From Burkholderiales bacterium (GTDB taxonomy: Bacteria > Pseudomonadota > Gammaproteobacteria > Burkholderiales > WYBJ01), in NCBI GenBank assembly GCA_022841915.1, contig JALHQN010000007.1, forward strand, positions 211,284 through 275,283: DNA of 64,000 nucleotides. The letters are read 5' to 3'. The notes below the pieces were generated by a model, which made no database searches, had not been told where the DNA came from, and saw nothing but the letters and a program-made list of their open reading frames with translations. Of the stretch, positions 1 to 12,109 are shown in pieces. The translations under genes were made by a program, and so were the position numbers. Numbering within the stretch: the first letter of the stretch is position 1; each line of letters starts with the position of its first letter.

Positions 1-1223
1 CGCTGCGCGGCGACCCACGCGGTTTCCAGGCCGGCCGGACCAGCGCCCACCACCACGACCCGCTTGCGGACGAGCGCCGGTGCGGGACGAAAATCGACTT
101 CGTCATGGCGTCCGACCCGCGGGTTGTTGTCGCAAGCCAGCGGCAGACGCGCCAGCGAGATTCGCTCCCAGCAGGTGTTGCATGAAACGCAATAGCGGAT
201 GTCGTGTGCACGGCCTGCGGCGGCCTTGTTGAACCACGCGGGATCGGCGATCAAGGCTCGGCCGAGCGCAGCGAGATCGGCCGTTCCATCGGCGATCAGC
301 GCGTCGGCCTCGGCCGGATCGGTAATCCGACCCAGACCGATCACGGGCACATCGGGAATGGCGACGCGCAACTGTCGAATGAGCGCGCGGTAGGGAACTC
401 GCGCGCTGTGTCCGTCCGGCACATGGCGCTCGAGCGAGCGCGAGTGGCTGCCCCAGGCGAAGCACACGTAGTCGGCCTCGCGGCTTGCGGTCAGTCGCGC
501 AGCGATGGCCGCGGCGTAGCCGGGCTCGATGCTGCCGGGTATCCAATCGTTGCCGGGCAGCTTCAGTCCGATGATGAAGTCATGGCCGCAGGCTGAGCGC
601 AGCGCGCTGACCAGCTCGCGCAGCAGGCGCGTTCTGCCTTCCAGATCGACGCCGTATTCGTCGTCGCGGACGTTGGATCGCGGCGAGAGCATCTGATGGA
701 AGAAGTGGCCATGCCCGGCCGAGATCTCCAGGCCGCTGAAACCGCAGCGCGCCAATCGTCCGGCGGACTGCACGTACTCCGCGATCAAGGCGCGAATCTC
801 GGCAGTCGTGATCACGCGCGGCATCGACCAGCTCAGATCGTCCGGCAGCGCCGAGGCGCCGATGCCGTCATAGCTGCGGCCGGGCTGGTTGCGCGCGCGT
901 CCCCGCTCCAGCAATTGTCCGAGGATCCGGCAGTCTTGTTCCTCGACGGCGGCGGCCAGGCGCTTGAGTCCATCGAGATCGGTGTCGTTCCAGGCATCGA
1001 CGCGGTTCGCCAGATGGTGGTGGCGCGCCATGCTGAGGGGCTCCGTCACGAGCATGGCCGCCCCGCCACGCGCACGGTTGGCGAAGTACTGCACCATGGG
1101 TGCGCTGACTCGCGCGTGCTCGGCCATCAGCGTGGTCATCGAGGGGTGAACGAGCCGATTGCGCAGCCGTTTGCCGGCAAGTTCGAACGGCGCCATCAGC
1201 GCGGGGTAGGGCAGCGTGCTCAT
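1..1223 (-). CDS. NADH:flavin oxidoreductase / old yellow enzyme family (FadH/TMADH-like, start of C-terminal NAD(P)/FAD domain), truncated at left window edge
   Basis: Manual translation from ATG at 1223: MSTLPYPALMAPFELAGKRLRNRLVHPSMTTLMAEHARVSAPMVQYFANRARGGAAMLVTEP... through CVSCNTCWERI and VVVVGAGPAGLETAW. No stop before the edge, so missing from the ORF track. Confidence 0.85.
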   Translation of the reverse strand, partial: MSTLPYPALMAPFELAGKRLRNRLVHPSMTTLMAEHARVSAPMVQYFANRARGGAAMLVTEPLSMARHHHLANRVDAWNDTDLDGLKRLAAAVEEQDCRILGQLLERGRARNQPGRSYDGIGASALPDDLSWSMPRVITTAEIRALIAEYVQSAGRLARCGFSGLEISAGHGHFFHQMLSPRSNVRDDEYGVDLEGRTRLLRELVSALRSACGHDFIIGLKLPGNDWIPGSIEPGYAAAIAARLTASREADYVCFAWGSHSRSLERHVPDGHSARVPYRALIRQLRVAIPDVPVIGLGRITDPAEADALIADGTADLAALGRALIADPAWFNKAAAGRAHDIRYCVSCNTCWERISLARLPLACDNNPRVGRHDEVDFRPAPALVRKRVVVVGAGPAGLETAWVAAQ

Positions 1224-1347
1224 GCGGAGCATCGTCGATGGTTGGGAGATGCGTGGGGGAACGTGAGCGACCTGGAACCAAAACGCCCGATTGCTCGAGT
1301 TTGCGGCGATTCGGCCGCGAGATCGATCCACCTGGACTTGGCAGCAT

Positions 1348-1379
1348 GCCCTGATCCGTGCTTACGCACGGATCAGGGC
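1348..1379 (-). terminator. Hairpin downstream of katG, 14-bp perfect stem with 4-nt loop (GCCCTGATCCGTGC-TTAC-GCACGGATCAGGGC)
   Basis: Perfect inverted repeat starting 14 nt after the katG stop codon; no clear T-tract. Confidence 0.65.
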
Positions 1380-1392
1380 GACTTGGCGAGCG

Positions 1393-3729
<2,337 letters not shown>

Positions 3730-3998
3730 TTATCGCAGTCGCAATCGAACGACGCAACCGATGCAGCGAGCTGCGCGCGCCAAGGCGTCGACGATGCCAA
3801 GACGCCGTTGAAGAACGGCGCACGTGCTGGGTGCAGAGAGCGTTCGATAAGCGGGCACGGCCGCAGCCGCAGCCGCTGCCCGATTCGAGCAAGGTGTTCG
3901 GTGAAATGACGGGATGCAGCCGAGTCCTCGGCGATGCGAAATTTCAGCGCCGGAAGAGCAGCAGCGGGGGCAGGCCGATCCGCTTCTAGGTTTGCCCG

Positions 3999-5411
3999 TT
4001 AAAGCGCAGGGTGCCGACTATGCCACGGCGTAGCCTGCTCGTACGCATGGGCCACCCGATACAACAACCCCTCTTGCAGCGGACGTCCGTGCAGCATCAA
4101 GCCGATGGGGAAGGTATCGGCGAGACCGAAGCCGCAGGGCACCGAGAGTTCCGGATGTCCCGTTAGAGAGGCGATGGCGTTCCGATACACGGCGCGCGAT
4201 CGCGCTTGCGCCTGGCGGCCGCGAATGACGACCGTTTCGGCATCCCAACTGTCGCCGAAGGTGCTGCCTGTTGGCATGGCTATGACATCCACATGGCGCA
4301 GCGCTTCGGTCACTTCCTGGCAGATGCGCGCGCGCTCATGTTGCGCGTGCAGGTAATCGGCAAAGGACTGCGATCGTCCTTGCTCGAACCGCGGATGCCA
4401 CTCCGGCCAGGCAGCGATCTGCTCGGGGGTATAGTTGTCTTCGAGGTAGACTTGAGCCTCGGAGGCCGTCAGCGTGTGCAGTATGGCCCGTCCATGGGCG
4501 GACCGCGGCAGTTTGATTTCCGTTACCGAGGCGCCCAGCGCTTTCAGAACCTCGATGGCTTGCCGCACCACCGTTTCCTCTTCTTCGCTCAGCCATTCCT
4601 TCCAGATCCAGTCGTCGACCGGCACGCCTACGCGGATGCCGCGGATTCCGGCTCGCAGGCCGTCCCGGTAAGCCTCGCGAGGCACGTTCAGGCTCACGGG
4701 ATCCCGAGGATCGTAAGCGCCCAGGATTCCGAGCATGATCGCATTGTCCTCGACAGTCCGGGTCAGCGGGCCTGCCTGGTCGGAGGTCCAGGACGAGGCC
4801 CATACGCCGAAGCGGCTGATTCTGCCGAAGCTCGCTTTCATGCCCACCAGGCTGCTGTTGCTGGCCGGATGCCGGACCGAGCCTCCCGTGTCGGTGCCGA
4901 TCGAGGCGAATCCCAACGATGCGGCCACCGCGGAGGCAGAGCCGCTGCTCGACGTGCCGGGACTGCATCGGATATCCCAGGCGTTGCGGCATCCCACTGG
5001 TCCCGTGCCGCTCCTGCCGATCTCGGAGACCACTTTGCCGAGAAGAATCCCGCCGGCATCTTCGAGCAGGGTGTGCAGTGTCGCGCTTTCTTGGGGCCGA
5101 TAGTCGATGCCCTTGGGGTCTCCGAAGGTGGTCCGTATCCCTTGGGTGGCCACGACATCCTTGAGCGTATAGGGGATGCCGTGCAGCGGGCCGCGATACC
5201 TTCCGTGCGTGATCTCGTGCTCGGCCTCCCGTGCGCGCTGCAAAGCATACTCGGGTGTGATCGTGGTGAAGCACTGTAACCGCGGCTGGAGAGTCTCGAT
5301 ACGCGCCAGGGTGGCATTCGTCAGTTCGACAGGCGAGACTTTCCGTTCGCGTACGAGTTCGCTCATTCCGGCGATCGTGGCTGACACGATGTCCAACGCA
5401 TTGGCGCTCAT
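3999..5411 (-). CDS. Amidase (amidase signature family)
   Basis: TLKDVVATQGIRTTFG (catalytic Lys region) and SPGTSSSGSASAVAASLGFASIGTDTGGSVRHPAS (Ser-cisSer region). Confidence 0.9.
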   Translation of the reverse strand: MSANALDIVSATIAGMSELVRERKVSPVELTNATLARIETLQPRLQCFTTITPEYALQRAREAEHEITHGRYRGPLHGIPYTLKDVVATQGIRTTFGDPKGIDYRPQESATLHTLLEDAGGILLGKVVSEIGRSGTGPVGCRNAWDIRCSPGTSSSGSASAVAASLGFASIGTDTGGSVRHPASNSSLVGMKASFGRISRFGVWASSWTSDQAGPLTRTVEDNAIMLGILGAYDPRDPVSLNVPREAYRDGLRAGIRGIRVGVPVDDWIWKEWLSEEEETVVRQAIEVLKALGASVTEIKLPRSAHGRAILHTLTASEAQVYLEDNYTPEQIAAWPEWHPRFEQGRSQSFADYLHAQHERARICQEVTEALRHVDVIAMPTGSTFGDSWDAETVVIRGRQAQARSRAVYRNAIASLTGHPELSVPCGFGLADTFPIGLMLHGRPLQEGLLYRVAHAYEQATPWHSRHPAL

Positions 5412-5567
5412 GGTCTACTCCTGTGGCTTGCGGTTTGAGTATCGGTTTGCTTCGACATTCGAGCCGAGCCTAGGGGGCGACGCCGTGCGATCGAGAGGGA
5501 ACGCGCTTCATCCTCTTCGAGCGCTCGTCCCTTAGATGTCGATCCAGGGAGCAAGTCGGTCCTTCGG

Positions 5568-6548
5568 TCAGCGTTCGACCTTGATTTTCGCCGTCTTGAT
5601 GATTTCCGCAAACCTGGCTGAGTCCTGCCTGATCAGGGTCGCGAACTGATCAGGAGTGGAGACGAAGGGTTCCATGCCGAAGCTCAGGAGCTTGTCCCGA
5701 AAGTCGGGCAAGGCCAACACTCGGGTGATCTCGGTCGACAACGTGCTGACGATCGGCTTCTCGGTGCCCGCTGGCGCGACCATGCCGAACCACGAATTCG
5801 ACAAGAATCCCGGCATGCCAGATTCGGTGAACGTGGGTACGTTGGGCAGGGCTGAGAAGCGCGTGTCGCCGGTGATGGCGAGGGCCTTCAATCTGCCGCG
5901 ATTGACGTAAGGGAGGGCTGAGACGATGGGTTGCAGGGACAGCTCCACATGCCCGCCGATCAGATCGGTGAACGCCGGTCCGCCTCCCTTGTAGTTGACG
6001 ATCTGCATGTCGAACCCGCCCATGCTCTTGAGCAGTTCCCCGCCCAGATGCAGCGCAGAGCCGAAGTTCGTCGCGAAATTGAGCTGTCCCGGCCTGGCCT
6101 TCGCCAGCGCGATCAACTCTCGCAGATTGTTGGCCGGAATCGAAGGATGCGAGAGCAGTAGCCACTCCGAGCGAGCGATGGTCCCGATCGGAGTGAAGTC
6201 CTTGTGGATGTCGTAGGGGGCAGGGAACAGCAGGGACGAGATGACGAAGGTGCGGCTCATCACCATCACCGTGTAGCCATCGGGCTTGGATTTCGCTACC
6301 GCATCGGTTCCGATGATGGTATTGCCGCCGGCACGGTTGTCGACGATGAATCGCTGGGTCATCCGCTCGCTCATCTTTTCAGCCGTGAGGCGAGCCAACG
6401 GATCGACGCTGCCGCCCGGAGGAAACGGGACGATCATCCGGATCGGTCTGTTCGGATAAGGCTGCTGGGCCGCAGCGGGGAGTGCAGGAAGAATCGCCAG
6501 TGTCGATACCAGCAGCATCGGTGCCGCAGGAGCAAAAAAGCGCCTCAT
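5568..6548 (-). CDS. Tripartite tricarboxylate transporter substrate-binding protein (TctC/Bug family)
   Basis: MRRFFAPAAPMLLVSTLAILPALPAAAQQPYPNRPIRMIVPFPPGGSVDPLARL...VDNRAGGNTIIGTDAVAKSKPDGYT; signal peptide. Confidence 0.93.
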   Translation of the reverse strand: MRRFFAPAAPMLLVSTLAILPALPAAAQQPYPNRPIRMIVPFPPGGSVDPLARLTAEKMSERMTQRFIVDNRAGGNTIIGTDAVAKSKPDGYTVMVMSRTFVISSLLFPAPYDIHKDFTPIGTIARSEWLLLSHPSIPANNLRELIALAKARPGQLNFATNFGSALHLGGELLKSMGGFDMQIVNYKGGGPAFTDLIGGHVELSLQPIVSALPYVNRGRLKALAITGDTRFSALPNVPTFTESGMPGFLSNSWFGMVAPAGTEKPIVSTLSTEITRVLALPDFRDKLLSFGMEPFVSTPDQFATLIRQDSARFAEIIKTAKIKVER

Positions 6549-7235
6549 GGTTTCTCCTTTTTCAGACTGAATCATTGCTCCTGTACGAGCCCATCGCTGC
6601 TTTCGAACGCTTGTTCATGACGGCAGTCTTTTCCTTCAGGCTAGCATGATGAATGCCAGTCTTCCATGTTCGCAACTGCGCGGGAGCGATTGTCATTGAC
6701 TTTCATGCGCTTAAACCCTGGCATCGGCACGATCGCGGAAGCGGGAAGGGCAGAGGAGCGCACCGGGCCGAGGCGGCGCGGAACGTGATGCACCCGGATC
6801 GTTCGTCCATTGGCCGTGAAGCGAGGGGGCACGCTGATGGCGGATTCTGGTGTGGCTTCGGACGGAGGCGGCATCTTGGCATTGGACGCAGGGGCTCGGC
6901 GACTGCCCGAGGGGACGATCCGTGCATGGGGCGAGGCGCCTTTCGAGGTCCCGGATGCAGTCGATGAAGCCGAGAGTGTTTTACAGCCCAGGACGCAGTG
7001 CTCCAGTTCTCGCGCCTTTGGTTCAGGGAGGGTGCTCGGCGCCGGATCCTTTCCACGCAGCGGGTTCAGGCGATGGATCGCACTCGGTTCTGCGTTCTGC
7101 TCGAACAGCGAGCCCCTGCAGGGCGTCTTTGTCGATCCGACACCGCAAAATGAACGGCGTCCCTTGCCGCTGGCAGACTTACGGGGCAATATCGACCAAC
7201 CACTTCCAGACAATCCGAACCGAGAGAGCATTGAT

Positions 7236-7613
7236 ATGTCCCGTACCGAACCGGGGTTTGCCGAGCGCCTGCAGACAGCGACCAAGGCCAAGCAAGCCAA
7301 ACTCGAGAAATTGCGCGCAGCGGCACTGAACAGCGCACCACAGACGACCGAGCGGCAGGCGGCGCGCATGGAGGCGGAAAAGGCCCGCGCGATTCGCACG
7401 GCCGAGCGCAAACAAGCGAACCAGGCTGCCGCAAGACAACGGGCGGCGGACCGCGCGGCGGAGCAAGCCAGGAAGGCGCAAGCGATCGCAGACGAAAAGG
7501 CACGCAAGGAGGCCGAGCGTCTTGCCCAATTGGAGATGGAGGCGGCACGCAAGCAGGAGCAGAAGGCCGCGCGGGATGCCAAGTACGCCGCGCGCAAGGC
7601 CCGGCAGAGATAA
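7236..7613 (+). CDS. DUF6481-like Ala/Glu/Lys/Arg-rich coiled-coil protein
   Basis: MSRTEPGFAERLQTATKAKQAKLEKLRAAALN... low-complexity charged helix. Confidence 0.6.
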   Translation: MSRTEPGFAERLQTATKAKQAKLEKLRAAALNSAPQTTERQAARMEAEKARAIRTAERKQANQAAARQRAADRAAEQARKAQAIADEKARKEAERLAQLEMEAARKQEQKAARDAKYAARKARQR

Positions 7614-7624
7614 GGCTTCGGGCA

Positions 7625-9034
7625 TCAGGATTCGAGCAGATTCGTGCCACCCTCGGGTGCGCGCGACTCCCGAGCCTGTCGCTTGATTTCCTCCGCTTCG
7701 CTCGTCAGCGCGCCTTCCGTGGAGCTGGCAGCGCTTCCGCTTTCGATGGCGCTTGGAGGAGCATGCGGGTAGCGGCGGGCTGCTTCGGACGGGCCGGACG
7801 GGATGGTCTGTATCGGAACCCCTTGGGGGAAGATCACCTCCCGCGCCTCGTCCGGCATGGAGATCCCGCCTGAAGCAAAGGCGCGTTTGGTCAGCCGAAT
7901 CAGCGCAGAGCGCACCTTGAGATAGCTATATTGGCGGGTGTCGAGCCAGAAGTAGATGCGCAGATTCACCGTCGCCGCGCCCAGCGCTTCCACCAGCACG
8001 AGGGGTTCAGGGTCGTGCAGGACAGCCGGATGCTCGCTGAGCACGCGCATGGCTTCGGCCTGCGCCTTGGCGATCGGGTCATCGTAGCCGATGCCGACCG
8101 CGAAATCGTAACGGGATATGGGGTTCGCAGTGAAGTTCTGGATCGTGGCCTTGTAGATGGTTGCGTTCGGAATCTGCACGTGATTGCCTGCCTCCGTCAT
8201 CAACAGTGTCGATCGCGGATTGACGCTTTGAACGAAGCCTCGATGGCCCGCCACCTCGATCAAGTCGTTGGGTGCGAACGGGCGCTGCATGCTGATCAGT
8301 ACGCTTGCCAGGAAGTTCTCTGCGATGTCGCGAAACGCGAACCCGAGCACCAAGCCGGCGAGACCGGTACCGCCGACGACCGTGACGGCGAGCCCGGTCA
8401 GTCCGGAGACGGTCAGCACCACGTACAAGCCCAGCATGAATACCGGCACTGCGACAACCCGCGCCGCCACATCGCGCAAGAGCCTGTTGTCCAACGCACG
8501 CCCCAGAACAGACGCTGCCACCCGGACGGACCACTTGGCGATGTACCAGGTGGCGATCAGCAGCACGAGGGCGATCAGGATGACGGGCCCTCGACGGATC
8601 ATGCCCTGGCTCATTTCGCGCAGCTTCTCGGTCGCCGGCGAGAAATTCCAGACACCCGCCTCGGCGATCTCGATCTGATTGACGACCGCTACGACGTCGC
8701 GAGTGTTACGCGCCAACTGCTCCGCCCATGCCCCATGTGCCTCGTCGCCTGCACGGCCGCCTAGAAACACGACGCCTTGGTTGACGCGTACGTCGATGCC
8801 CTCGAACCAGCCGGTCGCTTCGAGAATTCGGGCCAGGCGAGCGGCGATCTGCGCGTCATTGGCGAGCGGAATCACTTCGATCCGCTGTGGTGAGTCCGCA
8901 TTCGGCGGCGACATGCCGTCGCCCTTTGCAGCGGACTGGGCGCAGGCCGCCGAGGCCGTCAGCATCGCGGCGGTCAGGGTCACTGCGGCAGCCCAGCGGA
9001 GCACCGTGCTGCAGCGGACCGCGGTCCGCGTCAT
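7625..9034 (-). CDS. MscS-family mechanosensitive ion channel with N-terminal BON-like domain
   Basis: Signal peptide MTRTAVRCSTVLRWAAAVTLTAAMLTASAACAQ, BON-like segment, three TM segments, VVGGTGLAGLVLGFAFRDIAENFLASVLISMQRPFAPNDLIEV. Confidence 0.88.
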   Translation of the reverse strand: MTRTAVRCSTVLRWAAAVTLTAAMLTASAACAQSAAKGDGMSPPNADSPQRIEVIPLANDAQIAARLARILEATGWFEGIDVRVNQGVVFLGGRAGDEAHGAWAEQLARNTRDVVAVVNQIEIAEAGVWNFSPATEKLREMSQGMIRRGPVILIALVLLIATWYIAKWSVRVAASVLGRALDNRLLRDVAARVVAVPVFMLGLYVVLTVSGLTGLAVTVVGGTGLAGLVLGFAFRDIAENFLASVLISMQRPFAPNDLIEVAGHRGFVQSVNPRSTLLMTEAGNHVQIPNATIYKATIQNFTANPISRYDFAVGIGYDDPIAKAQAEAMRVLSEHPAVLHDPEPLVLVEALGAATVNLRIYFWLDTRQYSYLKVRSALIRLTKRAFASGGISMPDEAREVIFPQGVPIQTIPSGPSEAARRYPHAPPSAIESGSAASSTEGALTSEAEEIKRQARESRAPEGGTNLLES

Positions 9035-9477
9035 GCATCGGCCGCGCGCGGCCGACCCGTGACGAGCAGCGGCATCCCTCCACGGCTGCTCCCGTAGGGG
9101 AAGATTGCGCATTTCAAATCTTGCACCGCTCATGCGCGTTCCCGTTGTGTGGCCGAAGCGAGCGACAGCATCTTTCGTGCCCCAGTCGGGAATGTGCTCG
9201 CGGGCGGTGGCGCTCCTTTCGGATGGATGGATGCCGAAGCGGCCCGGAAGATTCGGATGAACCGATCGGCGTTATGCCAAACGCGTGCCTCCAGGGAGAA
9301 GGCGACGCAACCCGCAAGACTGCGCTGTAAGGTGGTCGCATGGTGTGCCAGCGGCAAAACCCGCTCGACTCGGTCGCGTTCTGCGTAGAATCGGTCTGTC
9401 GGCGGGTTGCCTGTGTCGTCGCATAGGTCCGTTACGGCACAGGAGGAGGCACAACCCCTCATGCATGCCGGTCGAGC

Positions 9478-10164
9478 ATGGCTTGCGGCCATTTCGAACG
9501 CAAGTCGGTCGACGCGCTCGATGATGGGGTTTCGGTGAAAGCAGGGTCAAGCGCTCAGGTTGAGGGCAGGAGCCTGGATGGAGACGACGGAAAAACGCTT
9601 ATGTCTAAGAGACAGCCTTGGGGATCCCGCAATACGCTAGGCAGTGAAGACGATTCGGATTTGCACGAGCTGGTATTGGGCTTGCACTGGGATCCTCCCT
9701 GCGAAGACTCCGCCGGGCAGGTCGCAGACCTCGATGCGGTATGTGCGGTGGTCGGTCTCGGGGGAGAGATCGTGGAGGTGGTGCACCCGGGGCACCCGCG
9801 CAACGTCAACGGCAGCATCGTTCATACGGGGGATGCTCGCACGGGTGCGAGCGAGTGGGATGACGAGCGGATATTCATTTTTCTGGATGCACTGCCCGAG
9901 GCAGTATCCAAAGTCCTTTTCGTCGTCTCGAGTGCGAACGGCGTGCCGTTCGAGTCCATACCCGGCGCGCAGTGCCATGTCAGCGATCGGCTCAGCGAGA
10001 CGCCGCGAGTCCGCATCGACCTGACGGCGCTCGATGGGCTGACGCTGCACGTTGCGGCGATCGTCAGCCGCGGCGTCGACCGATGGCGTGTGGATGCGGG
10101 CGCTTGCATCGGGGAGCCTGCGATGCTCGCTGAACTGCGACTGCTGTTGCGTCGAACCAAGTAA
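9478..10164 (+). CDS. TerD-family (tellurium-resistance/stress) protein, start uncertain
   Basis: GLHWDPP...DLDAVCAVVGLGGEIVEVVHPGHPRNVNGSIVHTGDARTGASEWDDERIFIFLDALPEAVSKVLFVVSSANG matches the TerD fold pattern. Confidence 0.75.
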   Translation: MACGHFERKSVDALDDGVSVKAGSSAQVEGRSLDGDDGKTLMSKRQPWGSRNTLGSEDDSDLHELVLGLHWDPPCEDSAGQVADLDAVCAVVGLGGEIVEVVHPGHPRNVNGSIVHTGDARTGASEWDDERIFIFLDALPEAVSKVLFVVSSANGVPFESIPGAQCHVSDRLSETPRVRIDLTALDGLTLHVAAIVSRGVDRWRVDAGACIGEPAMLAELRLLLRRTK

Positions 10165-10256
10165 AGCGTGGCGGGTGCGCCTCGGGGCTGCGGATTCGTT
10201 CCTGGGTGATCCGACAGTCGTCGACGGCGCCATTGACTTATCGCAAACCGGGGTCT

Positions 10257-10276
10257 GCAGCTTGGCGCTAAGCTGC
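10257..10276. promoter_or_regulatory. Inverted repeat GCAGCTT-GGCGCT-AAGCTGC between terD-like gene and hydrogenase operon
   Basis: 7-bp perfect arms, 6-nt spacer, no T-tract; role unknown. Confidence 0.3.
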
Positions 10277-10517
10277 GTGCGATGATTTCTCGGTGCGGCG
10301 AGGGCGGCGATCCGCGATGGAGAGTTCTCGCCACGTCGACGGTTCTCGAACGATGTCTCGCGAGATCCAGCTTGGTACTTCGATCGGCGCGAGGCTTCCG
10401 ACTGCATGCGCTAAGCGGAGGATTCGGGCCTCGTGCTTCGCGCCACTGGCCGGTGATCGTGACCGCTAGGCATGGGGAAATCACAGGGCGCGGCCGGCAA
10501 TCGTAGACGGGAAGCTC

Positions 10518-11648
10518 ATGGGACCAAAGCGGGACGCATCAGCGTTCATCCTTCCAGTTGCGCGGCTGGACGAACTTTTCGCAGCGCTCCGCTCGCGAGG
10601 TTACGCTTGCGTCGGACCGACTGTGCGTGACGCAGCTATCGTGTACGGCGATATCGAGCACAGCGCCGACCTGCCGCGAGGCTGGACGGACGACCATGCG
10701 CCGGGCTCCTACCGAATCAAGCGGCGCAGCGACAACGCCTACTTCGGCTACGTCGTCGGCCCGCATGCCTGGAAGAAGTACCTGTTCACGCCCGAGCGCC
10801 GTCTTTGGCAGCTACAGCGAGCGGGTGCAAAGTGGGAGCGCACCGATCCGCCGGTGGAGGTCCAGAAATATGCGTTCATCGGCGTGCGCGCCTGTGAAAT
10901 CGCTGCGCTGCAGATCCAGGATCGCATTTTCACGGGCGGGCAGTTCGTGGAGCCGAACTATGCGGCCACGCGTCGAGAGGTTTTCGTCGTGTCGGTGAAC
11001 TGCACGCAGTCGGCCTCCACATGCTTTTGCGTTTCGATGGATACCGGGCCGGAGGTCCGGGGCGGAAGCGACCTCACCCTGACGGAGATCCTGCAACCCG
11101 AGCACTGCTTCGTCGTTCGGGCGGACAGCGAGCGCGGAGATGAAGTATTGGCGTCTCTGGATCTGGACTGCGCCAGGTCCGAGCACAGCCATGCCGCGGC
11201 TGTTGGCGTCGATCACGCAAGACGCCAGTCGCGCAGGCTAGAGACAGCGGGGCTGAAAGACCTGCTCCGAAGAAACAGCGAGAGTCCGCAGTGGCAGGAC
11301 ATCGCCAGTCGCTGCCTGTCTTGCGCCAATTGCACCCTGGCTTGTCCCACTTGCTTCTGCAGCAGCGTCGAGGACGTAAGCGACCTGTCCGGCGATCATG
11401 CCGAACGCTGGCAGCGCTGGGACTCCTGCTTCAATCCCGATTTCAGCTACATGCACGGTGGCGAAGTCCGCAGGACTACGGCCGCCCGCTATCGCCAGTG
11501 GATGACGCACAAGCTGAGCACTTGGTTCGACCAATTCGGCAGTTCGGGTTGCGTGGGGTGCGGCCGCTGCATTTCGTGGTGCCCCGTGGGCATCGACATC
11601 ACCGAGGAGGCGCGCAAGATGCGTGAAGCCGAAGGAGTGCAGTCGTGA
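10518..11648 (+). CDS. hydB: Group 3b [NiFe]-hydrogenase/sulfhydrogenase beta subunit (4Fe-4S dicluster, AsrA-like)
   Basis: CLSCANCTLACPTCFC and GCVGCGRCISWCPVGIDI ferredoxin motifs; first gene of the operon. Confidence 0.85.
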   Translation: MGPKRDASAFILPVARLDELFAALRSRGYACVGPTVRDAAIVYGDIEHSADLPRGWTDDHAPGSYRIKRRSDNAYFGYVVGPHAWKKYLFTPERRLWQLQRAGAKWERTDPPVEVQKYAFIGVRACEIAALQIQDRIFTGGQFVEPNYAATRREVFVVSVNCTQSASTCFCVSMDTGPEVRGGSDLTLTEILQPEHCFVVRADSERGDEVLASLDLDCARSEHSHAAAVGVDHARRQSRRLETAGLKDLLRRNSESPQWQDIASRCLSCANCTLACPTCFCSSVEDVSDLSGDHAERWQRWDSCFNPDFSYMHGGEVRRTTAARYRQWMTHKLSTWFDQFGSSGCVGCGRCISWCPVGIDITEEARKMREAEGVQS

Positions 11649-12109
11649 AGGACCTCGTGACGCTTGTCGCCGAGCACCCGTTTTTCGAGGATCTCGCGCC
11701 CGCGCATCTTGCGCTGGTAGTCGGCTGCGCTCAGATGGCTGTTTACAAGAAGAACGATTACCTGTTCAAGTACGGCGACGATGCCGCGTATTTCTTTTTG
11801 CTCCGATACGGGCGCGTCGCGCTCGAGCTGACGGGCCCCGGCGCGGACTCGTTCCGATTCCAGACCGTAGGTGCGGGTGAAGTATTGGGGTGGTCATGGC
11901 TGTTTCCGCCTCATCAGTCGCAATTCGATGCGCGTGTGATCGAGGACGCCCGCGTGATCCGGTTCGACGGCAAGTGCTTGCGCGCCAAATGCGACAGCGA
12001 TCCAGTCTTGGGCTACGATCTGATGAAGCGTTTTGCTCAGGTGATGGTGCGACGCTTCGCGGATACCCGCCTGCAGTTGATCGACGTGTATGGCAAGCAA
12101 GGCCGCTGA
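11645..12109 (+). CDS. Stand-alone cyclic-nucleotide-binding (CNB) domain protein, no DNA-binding HTH
   Basis: HPFFEDLAPAHLALVVGCAQMAVYKKNDYLFKYGDDAAYFFLLRYGRVALEL...GAGEVLGWSWLFPP; 154 aa; overlaps both neighbours. Confidence 0.85.
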   Translation: MKDLVTLVAEHPFFEDLAPAHLALVVGCAQMAVYKKNDYLFKYGDDAAYFFLLRYGRVALELTGPGADSFRFQTVGAGEVLGWSWLFPPHQSQFDARVIEDARVIRFDGKCLRAKCDSDPVLGYDLMKRFAQVMVRRFADTRLQLIDVYGKQGR

